DNA of 22,719 bases from CALXXL01 sp034926605 (GTDB lineage: Bacteria > Verrucomicrobiota > Lentisphaeria > Victivallales > Victivallaceae). The translations under genes were made by a program, and so were the position numbers. Of the stretch, positions 6,944 to 13,216 are shown piece by piece (positions within the stretch are counted from its first letter, which is position 1; each line of letters begins with the position of its first letter). Where the stretch lies: assembly GCA_034926605.1 (NCBI GenBank), contig JAYFQV010000018.1, positions 1 to 22,719 of the forward strand, written 5' to 3'. The notes under the pieces were generated by a model that was given only the letters and a program-made list of their open reading frames with translations, was not told the origin of the DNA and did not search any database.

Positions 6944-8212
6944 TTATTTCGATTGCGAAAAAATCTTCCTGCACTCTTCGGCGGCCTCGCCGCGCGGAAT
7001 GGTGCGCTGTTCGCCGCCGGCCATGTCGCGCAACTGGACGCTGCCGCCGGCAAGTTCGTCGTCTCCGGTGATAAGCACCGCCGACGCGTTCAGGCGGTTT
7101 GCGGTACGCATCTGCCCCTTCATCGACTTTGACTCCACCTCGCATTCGACTCTCAGCCCGGCCTTGCGCAGCTCCGCGGCCAACAGCAAGTTGGCCGTCA
7201 CCGCGCCATCGCCGAGGCCGATCAGATAAACCAGCGGCTGCGAATCCACCGGTGGAACAAACTTCAGCGCGTCCTGCGCCATCAAAATGCGCTCGACGCC
7301 GGAAGCGAAACCGACGCCGACCACCGGGCGGTTCTCGCCGGGAAGAAACAGTTCATAACGGCCGCCGCCGGCGATCGCGCTCTGGCCACCTAGCCCCCAG
7401 TGGGAAACTTCGAACACGGTATGCACATAATAGTCCAGCCCGCGAACCAGCAGCGGATCGCGCCGGTATTTGACCCCGAGCGCGTCGAGCGTTTTCAGCA
7501 CCCGCTCAAAGTAGGCTTTGGAGTCGGCGGTGAAGCATTCTAGATATTCCGGAGCCTCCGCGATGATTTTGCGGCAGGCGTCCTGCTTGCAGTCGAGAAT
7601 ACGCCAAATATTGCCGGAAAGTCGCTCCTTGCAATCGTCGCACATTTCGGAGATGCGGCTGGAAAAGTAGTCCCGCAGCAGATTGGCGGCGCCGACGCGG
7701 TCGGCCGCAATCCCGCGGGTGTTCACCGCAAGTTCGGCATCTGGAATGCCCAGCTGCTCCAGCAGCCGCATCAGCATTGCAATGTTCTCGGCGTCAAGCT
7801 CGGGAGAAACCCGTCCGGCACATTCGGCGCCGATCTGGTGGAACTGGCGGCGGCGGCCGGCGGCCGGGCGCTCGCCACGGAACATGGGGCCGTAATAGAA
7901 CACGCGCTGTTCGACGCCGTTGAGAACGTCGGTATTGAGCAATGCGCGCATCACGCCGGCGGTACCCTCGGGGCGAAGCGTCAGGCTGCGCCCGCCGCGG
8001 TCCTCGAAGGTGTACATTTCTTTTTTCACCACTTCGGTCTCGTCTCCGAGCCCGCGATGAAAAACCTCGGTATACTCGAACACCGGGGTACGCAGTTCGC
8101 CGAAGTTATAACTGGAGAAAACTTCGGACGCGGTCTTTTCGATAAAACGCCAGCGCGGCGACTCGGCGGGAAAAATGTCGCTGGTGCCGGGAGGCGGGGC
8201 GGATTTAGCCAC
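6944..8212 (-). CDS. hisS: Histidyl-tRNA synthetase
   Basis: HisRS charges tRNA-His. The 422-residue class II enzyme shows G-T-x-D-I-F-P near residue 9, motif 2 F-R-G-E-R-P-x-x-G-R-x-R-Q-F-H-Q at 111-126, the HisRS-specific L-V-R-G-L-D-Y-Y at 255-262, motif 3 G-V-G-F-A-S-G-V-E-R-I-L at 299-310, and a C-terminal HGTP anticodon-binding domain. It starts at GTG (8210-8212), four bases after a GAGGTGA Shine-Dalgarno, giving the natural N-terminus MAKSAPPPGT. It is the first gene of the hisS-adk-map-infA-ackA-pta train. An intrinsic terminator sits about 20 nt upstream of its start codon, and a candidate promoter lies further upstream, so expression may depend on read-through or attenuation. Confidence 0.97.
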   Translation of the reverse strand: MAKSAPPPGTSDIFPAESPRWRFIEKTASEVFSSYNFGELRTPVFEYTEVFHRGLGDETEVVKKEMYTFEDRGGRSLTLRPEGTAGVMRALLNTDVLNGVEQRVFYYGPMFRGERPAAGRRRQFHQIGAECAGRVSPELDAENIAMLMRLLEQLGIPDAELAVNTRGIAADRVGAANLLRDYFSSRISEMCDDCKERLSGNIWRILDCKQDACRKIIAEAPEYLECFTADSKAYFERVLKTLDALGVKYRRDPLLVRGLDYYVHTVFEVSHWGLGGQSAIAGGGRYELFLPGENRPVVGVGFASGVERILMAQDALKFVPPVDSQPLVYLIGLGDGAVTANLLLAAELRKAGLRVECEVESKSMKGQMRTANRLNASAVLITGDDELAGGSVQLRDMAGGEQRTIPRGEAAEECRKIFSQSK

Positions 8213-8216
8213 TTTG

Positions 8217-8223
8217 TCACCTC
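8217..8223 (-). promoter_or_regulatory. Shine-Dalgarno deciding the GTG start of hisS
   Basis: GAGGTGA is separated by 4 nt from the GTG at 8210-8212. It lies between that start codon and the upstream terminator hairpin, so it would be accessible only on transcripts that read through the terminator. Confidence 0.7.
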
Positions 8224-8229
8224 AAAATC

Positions 8230-8268
8230 AAATAAAAAAACGCACCGGGCGCAATACTCCCGGTGCTC
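8230..8268 (-). terminator. Intrinsic terminator between hup and hisS
   Basis: On the minus strand an 8-bp stem GCACCGGG/CCCGGTGC (8266-8259 with 8249-8242) with a 9-nt loop is followed by GTTTTTTTATTTG. It is about 110 nt after the hup stop and its T-run ends about 20 nt before the hisS start. It can end hup transcription, act as a leader attenuator for hisS, or both. Confidence 0.85.
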
Positions 8269-8313
8269 AAAACTCTCTTTACTGCCGGAAAAACAGGCGC
8301 TGCCGTGCCCGCA

Positions 8314-8341
8314 GTCATACCGTCGAAGATTGGGAACTCAA
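8314..8341 (-). promoter_or_regulatory. Candidate promoter for the hisS-pta gene train
   Basis: On the minus strand, TTGAGT (8341-8336) and TATGAC (8319-8314) have a 16-nt spacer. A start near 8307 would give a leader of about 95 nt containing the terminator hairpin. The -10 match is modest; no better candidate is visible between hup and hisS. Confidence 0.35.
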
Positions 8342-8378
8342 CCGTAAACACCGCAAGCACCACAGTTCGCCGGGTTGC

Positions 8379-8678
8379 TTAAAGGAAGCGCTTGGGGTTG
8401 AGCTTCTCGACCGCGTCCTTGAGCTCCTTGCCCGCGCGGAACTTCACCACGGCGCGCTCGGGTATGATAACCTCGTTCTTCGGCTGGTTCGGGTTGCGGC
8501 CCTTGCGGCTCTTGCGAACCTTGATCTCGAACACGCCGAAGTTGCGCAGTTCGATGGTATTGCCGGCGATCAGCTCGGCCGCGATATAGTCAAGCGTCTT
8601 CTGAACGACCTGAGCCACGTCGTTCTGAATCAGGTCGGTTTCTTTAGCGATTTTAACAACCAGGTCTCTTTTCGTCAT
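8379..8678 (-). CDS. hup: HU/IHF-family nucleoid DNA-binding protein
   Basis: This small dimeric histone-like protein bends and compacts DNA. The 99-residue product covers the full Bac_DNA_binding fold: an N-terminal helical dimerisation half (M-T-K-R-D-L-V through residue 40) and a beta-arm half with the conserved N-F-G-V-F-E-I-K near residues 46-53 and R-K-G-R-N-P-N-Q-P near 58-66, where the proline that intercalates DNA normally sits. The C-terminus has F-R-A-G-K-E-L-K-D-A-V, as in HU and IHF. Sequence alone does not decide between HU and IHF, so the symbol is provisional. The ATG follows an AAGGA Shine-Dalgarno. It has its own predicted promoter, is divergent from priA, and ends at the terminator before hisS. 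Confidence 0.92.
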   Translation of the reverse strand: MTKRDLVVKIAKETDLIQNDVAQVVQKTLDYIAAELIAGNTIELRNFGVFEIKVRKSRKGRNPNQPKNEVIIPERAVVKFRAGKELKDAVEKLNPKRFL

Positions 8679-8732
8679 CTTCCCATTCCTTATGCTGTAT
8701 TTGTCGATTGAAAATCATATCTCGGTTTATAT

Positions 8733-8761
8733 AAAATAGTTTCAACTTGCCGAATCGTCAA
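8733..8761 (-). promoter_or_regulatory. Predicted hup promoter
   Basis: On the minus strand, TTGACG (8761-8756) and TATTTT (8738-8733) have a 17-nt spacer, the optimal sigma-70 distance. The predicted start is about 48 nt upstream of the hup ATG. The surrounding hup-priA gap is AT-rich. Confidence 0.5.
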
Positions 8762-8790
8762 ATAGAAATACGAAGAAAAAGGTGAAATTT

Positions 8791-8820
8791 TTTAGAAAAA
8801 TCCTTCGGCGGCGTTATATT
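8791..8820 (+). promoter_or_regulatory. Candidate priA promoter
   Basis: TATATT (8815-8820, within TATATTATTATAAA) is a good -10 element 25 nt before the priA ATG. The -35 is poor (TTTAGA at 8791-8796, 18-nt spacer), so only the -10 is convincing. Confidence 0.35.
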
Positions 8821-8845
8821 ATTATAAAAATCGTGAGGAATCCGC

Positions 8846-11053
8846 ATGATCGTTGCAAAAGTATTGCTGGACCTGTCGCTGGACCGCGGGTTCGATTACA
8901 TAATACCGGAAAAGCTGAAAAAAACCGTAGGCGTCGGCTCGCAGGTTATGGCTCCGTTCGGCCATTCGGTGCGCAAGGGCTTCGTGGTGGCGGTTGCCGG
9001 AAGCACCGACTATCGCGACGAGTTGAAGGAAATCATCGGCCCCGCTCCCGGCGGTGCCCGCATCCCGGAAAAGTTGTTGGAACTGGGCGAGTGGATGGCG
9101 CAATATTACTGCGCCTCCGGCGAACAGGCGGTGCGGTCACTGCTGCCGGGCGCGGTGCGCCACGGCAGAGTCAAGGAAAAAACACTGAAATTGTATTCGC
9201 TGGCCGAATCTCTGCCGGAAACGACCGTGTCAGGTGCTAAGCAGAAAATCGTGCTGGACGTGCTGCGCAAGGAAGGCGAACTGCCGCTGGCCGCCGTCAA
9301 GTCGCTGGCCGGCTGCTCGGATCAGGTGGTGCGCAATCTGGTAAGCCTGGGATATGTGTCGGCGCGAGAAACAGTTTGCGCGCGTAAACTGTTTTACGAT
9401 GAAGTCGCCGCCACTTCGCCGCTGGTGCCGACCCCGGAACAGGAGAAGGCGCTTGAAACCTGCGCCGCCCTGCCCTCCGGCGGCGTCATGCTGCTGTACG
9501 GCGTTACCAACTCCGGCAAGACCGAGGTCTATTTGCAGGCGATTGCCGGAACCCTGGCCGCTGGACGCTCGGCCATTGTGCTGGTGCCGGAAATATCGCT
9601 GACTCCTCAAACGGTGCGCAGATTCCGTTCCCGCTTCGGAGACAATGTGGCGGTGATGCACAGCCGACTGACCGAAGCGGAAAAGTTCGAACAGTGGAAC
9701 CGCATCCGCAAGAAAGAGGTGTCGATCGCGGTGGGCGCGCGGTCGGCGCTGTTCGCACCGTTCGAAAATCTCGGGCTTATCGTGGTGGACGAGGAGCACG
9801 AGTCCAGCTACAAGCAGAACGAGTCGCCGCGCTACCATGCCCGGGATGTGGCGGTGATGCGCGGAAAGCTCGAAAACGCCAAAGTGATCCTCGGTTCCGC
9901 CACGCCGTCTTTCGAGAGCTACACCAATGCACTCAACGGCAAATACGCGCTGGCTCACCTGACCGCCACCGCCGCCGGTGCTCTGAAACCGGATATAGTC
10001 ACAGTTGACCTGCGCATGGAAACCGGCGAAATCGAGGAGGGCGAAAGAAAGAGCGTACTTTTTTCGCCTATGCTGGTCAACGCGATACGCGACCGTCTGA
10101 GCCGGGCCGAGCAGACCATTCTGTTTTTCAACCGCCGCGGCTATGCGCGTCAGATGATGTGCGAAGACTGCGGATATGTGCCGGGATGCCCGGAATGCTC
10201 GGTGGCTGGCGACCGTCCTGCCGCGTTCACCTATCACAAGCGCGAAGGGCTGCTGACCTGCCACATGTGCGGCTTCACCATGCCGGCGCCGAACGTTTGC
10301 CCTGAATGCGGTTCGCCCAGCGTGCATTTTTCCGGTTCCGGCACCGAGAAACTGGAAGCCATGGCCCGTAAAGTGTTTCCCAACGCCCGCATCGCGCGTA
10401 TGGACGCCGACACCACCCGCGGCTCCGACGGTCACGAGCGTATCCTCGATCGCCTCCAGCGCAACGAAATCGACATCCTGATCGGCACCCAGATGATCGC
10501 CAAGGGACTGCACTTCCCGAACATCACACTGGTGGGAGTCGTCAACGCCGACCAGAGCCTGTATCTGCCGGATTTTCGCTCAGCCGAACGCACCTTCGGC
10601 CTGATAAGCCAGGTAGCCGGGCGCGCCGGGCGCGGCGATGCCCCCGGCGAAGTGATCGTACAGACCTTTTCACCGCTTAACGAGACCATCCAGCTGGCGG
10701 CGCGCGGCGGCTACGAAGAGTTCTACCGCTATGACATGAACGTGCGCGAACTGCTGAAATATCCGCCGGCTGCACGGCTTATACTGATCCACTTCCGTTC
10801 GGAAGACCGGGAAATCTGCCGCCAATGCGCCGAGGAGTTCTATGTGGGCCTGGTTCCGTTCATCGGAGCCGACGTTCAGGCGGTTGCCCCGATGCCGGCA
10901 CCGGTGGAACGCATAAAAGGCAAATTCCGCTACCAAATCATGCTCAGGGGAACAAAAATGGCCGGTCTGCGCCGCAAAGTGCGCGAACTGGCCATGAAAA
11001 AGTACAAAAACGCCGAAGTGATTGTGGACGTCGATCCGCAATCACTCGAATAG
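8846..11053 (+). CDS. priA: Primosomal protein N' (replication restart helicase PriA)
   Basis: PriA recognises abandoned replication forks, unwinds the lagging arm and reloads the replicative helicase. The 735-residue protein matches the usual size. It shows an N-terminal DNA-binding region (residues 1-100), a helicase core with Walker A G-V-T-N-S-G-K-T at 219-226 and a DEEH box at 315-318, and motif III S-A-T-P-S near 351-355. The inserted zinc-binding region has eight cysteines (439, 442, 448, 451, 472, 475, 485, 488). Later helicase motifs include G-T-Q-M-I-A-K-G-L-H-F-P and Q-V-A-G-R-A-G-R-G. ATG 8846 follows GAGGAAT and gives the standard M-x-x-A-K-V-x-L-D start. It is divergent from hup and ends only 2 nt before the end of the convergent uxuA. 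Confidence 0.98.
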   Translation: MIVAKVLLDLSLDRGFDYIIPEKLKKTVGVGSQVMAPFGHSVRKGFVVAVAGSTDYRDELKEIIGPAPGGARIPEKLLELGEWMAQYYCASGEQAVRSLLPGAVRHGRVKEKTLKLYSLAESLPETTVSGAKQKIVLDVLRKEGELPLAAVKSLAGCSDQVVRNLVSLGYVSARETVCARKLFYDEVAATSPLVPTPEQEKALETCAALPSGGVMLLYGVTNSGKTEVYLQAIAGTLAAGRSAIVLVPEISLTPQTVRRFRSRFGDNVAVMHSRLTEAEKFEQWNRIRKKEVSIAVGARSALFAPFENLGLIVVDEEHESSYKQNESPRYHARDVAVMRGKLENAKVILGSATPSFESYTNALNGKYALAHLTATAAGALKPDIVTVDLRMETGEIEEGERKSVLFSPMLVNAIRDRLSRAEQTILFFNRRGYARQMMCEDCGYVPGCPECSVAGDRPAAFTYHKREGLLTCHMCGFTMPAPNVCPECGSPSVHFSGSGTEKLEAMARKVFPNARIARMDADTTRGSDGHERILDRLQRNEIDILIGTQMIAKGLHFPNITLVGVVNADQSLYLPDFRSAERTFGLISQVAGRAGRGDAPGEVIVQTFSPLNETIQLAARGGYEEFYRYDMNVRELLKYPPAARLILIHFRSEDREICRQCAEEFYVGLVPFIGADVQAVAPMPAPVERIKGKFRYQIMLRGTKMAGLRRKVRELAMKKYKNAEVIVDVDPQSLE

Positions 11054-11055
11054 TG

Positions 11056-12246
11056 TCAATCCTGCTGTGCCCGCATAATCCCGTATTCGAGTCCGCGTAT
11101 CTCGGCCATGCCTTTCATGCGGCCTATCGCGGTGTAGCCGGGGTTGGGACAAGCCGGCTTGGAAAGATCGTCCATCATGGTATGCCCGTGATCGGGGCGG
11201 AACGGGATACGCCAGTCGGCGCGCCCTGCGGCCTGACGCCGCTTCTGTTCGACCATGATGGACTTGACCAAGTTGTACATGTCAACCACGCCTTCGAGAT
11301 GATTGGCCTCGAAGAAATCGCCGTTGGCAAGGTGCTCGGTGCTGCGCAGGTGCAGGAACGCCACCCGGGGGGCGCAGGAGTTGAACATCCGAACCACGTC
11401 GTTGTCAAGCCGCCCGGAGAAACTGCCGGCGCAGAAGTTGATGCCGTTGGCAGGCGAGTCCACCGCTTTCAGCAGCCAGTCGATATCCTGCTGGGTGCTG
11501 AAGATGCGGGGAAGACCGAGAATAGAGCGCGGCGGATCGTCCGGATGGATCGCTATCACGCAGCCCGATTCTTCGGCCGCCGGAATCACCGCCTCCAGGA
11601 ACCGCTTGAAATTGTCGCGCAGCTCTTCGCGGCCGATTCCCTTGTAGCGGGCCAGCATCTTGCGCACGTCTTCGATGGTAACCCCTTTGAACCCGGGGAA
11701 ATTATCTATGATGTTGGCGCAGAGGCCGCGGCGCTCCGCACTGGTCAATCCGTCGTAATATTCCTTCGCGTCCGCCAACTGCGCGGCGGTGTAATCCTGT
11801 TCCGCGCCTTCGCGTTCGAGCATAAACAGTTCGAACGCCGAAAACTGGCGACAGTTGAAATACAGCGCCTGCGAACCGTCCGGCAACCGGTATTTGAGAT
11901 CGGTACGAACCCAGTCAAGCACCGGCATGAAGTTGTATACCACGGTTTTGACGCCGCAGAATCCGAGGTTGCGCAACGACAGCTTGTAGTTCTCTATATA
12001 CTTCTCGAAATTGCCGGAACGCAACTTTATGTCCTCGTGCACCGGAAGGCTCTCAACCACATTCCAGCGCAACCCGGCATCGGCCACGAACTGCTGGCGT
12101 TTCCTTATCTCGTCCACGCTCCACAGCTCGCCGTAGGCAATGTGGTGCAAACTTGTCACCACACCCTCCGCGCCGGCCTGACGGATGAAGTTCAACGGCA
12201 CCATGTCGCCCGGGCCGTACCAGCGCATCGAAGGTTCCATGAACAT
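11056..12246 (-). CDS. uxuA: Mannonate dehydratase
   Basis: UxuA dehydrates D-mannonate to 2-keto-3-deoxy-D-gluconate in glucuronate catabolism, using a divalent metal in a TIM-barrel fold. The 396-residue product has the normal length and the UxuA hallmarks: M-R-W-Y-G-P-x-D near the N-terminus, V-V-Y-N-F-M-P-V-L-D-W near residues 110-120, A-I-H-P-D-D-P-P with G-L-P-R-I near 205-220, N-F-C-A-G-S, and F-R-P-D-H-G-H near the C-terminus. The upstream gene stops 1 nt before this start (ATG 12246); an in-frame ATG two codons on is a possible alternative, but the GGGAG signal fits the first. It is transcribed with the SDR reductase that makes its substrate. Its 3' end abuts priA tail to tail. Confidence 0.97.
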   Translation of the reverse strand: MFMEPSMRWYGPGDMVPLNFIRQAGAEGVVTSLHHIAYGELWSVDEIRKRQQFVADAGLRWNVVESLPVHEDIKLRSGNFEKYIENYKLSLRNLGFCGVKTVVYNFMPVLDWVRTDLKYRLPDGSQALYFNCRQFSAFELFMLEREGAEQDYTAAQLADAKEYYDGLTSAERRGLCANIIDNFPGFKGVTIEDVRKMLARYKGIGREELRDNFKRFLEAVIPAAEESGCVIAIHPDDPPRSILGLPRIFSTQQDIDWLLKAVDSPANGINFCAGSFSGRLDNDVVRMFNSCAPRVAFLHLRSTEHLANGDFFEANHLEGVVDMYNLVKSIMVEQKRRQAAGRADWRIPFRPDHGHTMMDDLSKPACPNPGYTAIGRMKGMAEIRGLEYGIMRAQQD

Positions 12247-12247
12247 A

Positions 12248-13042
12248 TTAAACTCCCGAGAACGCCGAAAATCCGCCGTCCACCGGCAGAATGGTGCCGG
12301 TAACGAACTTCGAGGCGTCGCTTACCAGATAATGAATGCAGCCGAGAATCTCCTCCGGCGTGCCGAAGCGGCCAAGCGGAGTCTTGCGGATCACGTCGGT
12401 ACCACGCGGAGTGAAGCCGCCGTCCGGAGTGGTCAGCAACGCCCGGTTCTGGTTGGTCACAAAGAAGCCGGGAGCGATCGCGTTCACGCGAATCTTGCCG
12501 CCGAACTTGGAAGCCAGTTCCATCGCCAGAAACCGGGTAAGGTTGTCGATGGCGGCCTTGGCATTGCCGTAACCCATCACGCGGGTCAGCGGCTGGGTGG
12601 CGGACATGCTGGAAAAGTTGACGATCACACCGCCGTTATCCTGATCCTTCATAACCTTGGCGAAAGCCAGAATCGGCATCAGCGTACCCTTGAGGTTAAG
12701 GTCGAGCACCTTGGAATAATCGGCCATTTTCACATCGAACAAGGTCTGATCCGGGCCGATGGTGGCGCCCGGCATGTTGCCGCCGGCGCCATTCAGGAGC
12801 ATATCCACGCGACCGAACTTGGCAGTGACTGCCGCACAGGTCTCGGCAATGCTTGCTTCGTCCAGCACATTGCAGCCGAAACCGGTAATATTTTCTCCCA
12901 TGTCGCGAACCGCTTCCTCCCGCAGGTCCAAAGCGGCCACCTTTACGCCCTGTTCCGCCAGATAACGCGCAACGATTCCGGCCAGCACTCCGCCGGCGCC
13001 GGTCACGACCGCCGTCCGTCCGGCAATGTCGAATAAATTCAT
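12248..13042 (-). CDS. uxuB: SDR-type D-mannonate oxidoreductase (fructuronate reductase)
   Basis: This is a classical short-chain dehydrogenase/reductase of 264 residues. It has the cofactor motif T-G-A-G-G-V-L-A-G at 14-22, D-L-R after strand beta-2 (Asp39), N-G-A-G near 84-87, catalytic Ser144/145 and Tyr158-x3-Lys162, and P-G near 190. Family membership is certain. The specific function is inferred from its position one base upstream of uxuA and from resemblance to the SDR-type mannonate oxidoreductases of B. subtilis YjmF kind, which are unrelated to the long-chain UxuB of E. coli. It would reduce D-fructuronate to D-mannonate. A KduD-like role (2-dehydro-3-deoxygluconate 5-dehydrogenase) is the main alternative. 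The ATG at 13042 has AAGGAT about 10 nt upstream, and a good promoter lies in the shared intergenic region. Confidence 0.8.
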   Translation of the reverse strand: MNLFDIAGRTAVVTGAGGVLAGIVARYLAEQGVKVAALDLREEAVRDMGENITGFGCNVLDEASIAETCAAVTAKFGRVDMLLNGAGGNMPGATIGPDQTLFDVKMADYSKVLDLNLKGTLMPILAFAKVMKDQDNGGVIVNFSSMSATQPLTRVMGYGNAKAAIDNLTRFLAMELASKFGGKIRVNAIAPGFFVTNQNRALLTTPDGGFTPRGTDVIRKTPLGRFGTPEEILGCIHYLVSDASKFVTGTILPVDGGFSAFSGV

Positions 13043-13060
13043 TTGGAAGTATCCTTTTCT

Positions 13061-13070
13061 TTGTTAACAA
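13061..13070. promoter_or_regulatory. Palindrome TTGTTAACAA at the predicted uxuB start site
   Basis: This perfect 10-bp palindrome lies just downstream of the predicted -10 element of uxuB-uxuA, around the expected transcription start. It is a possible operator half-site or full site, but a 10-bp AT-rich palindrome can also occur by chance. Confidence 0.3.
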
Positions 13071-13074
13071 TTTT

Positions 13075-13102
13075 AATATACCAATAATTCACGCGGTTGC
13101 AA
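13075..13102 (-). promoter_or_regulatory. Predicted promoter of uxuB-uxuA
   Basis: On the minus strand, TTGCAA (13102-13097) and TATATT (13080-13075) are 16 nt apart, with transcription starting near 13068, about 26 nt before the uxuB ATG. Confidence 0.6.
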
Positions 13103-13142
13103 GCCGGCACGGCCAAAAAAGGGCGTTTTCTTCGCGCGCGAC

Positions 13143-13172
13143 TTGCCTAATTGGGAAAAGGCTTTATATTAT
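13143..13172 (+). promoter_or_regulatory. Predicted promoter of the ROK-nagA unit
   Basis: TTGCCT (13143-13148) and TATATT (13165-13170) are 16 nt apart; TATTAT at 13167-13172 with an 18-nt spacer is an overlapping alternative. The leader would be about 40 nt, AT-rich, ending in a GGAGAG Shine-Dalgarno before ATG 13217. It is divergent from the uxuB promoter about 40 bp away. Confidence 0.6.
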
Positions 13173-13216
13173 ACCGTCGATAATTATATTTTTTAACATA
13201 TAAAACGGAGAGAAGT

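Noticed and set aside
8217..8318. 33-codon frame in the hisS leader ending at the hisS Shine-Dalgarno
   Set aside because: It was considered as an attenuation leader peptide, but it has no histidine codons and no Shine-Dalgarno, and it reads straight through the terminator hairpin.
8213..8378. T-box riboswitch upstream of hisS
   Set aside because: I see no T-box consensus or specifier-loop arrangement, and the leader is shorter than typical.
9230..10513. 427-codon minus-strand frame inside priA
   Set aside because: PriA motifs and all eight zinc cysteines are on the plus strand; the antisense frame has no recognisable domain.
10825..12303. 492-codon plus-strand frame over the priA end and uxuA
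   Set aside because: It runs opposite a clear UxuA with conserved motifs and overlaps the 3' end of priA in another frame. The sequence is Arg/His-rich and not family-like.
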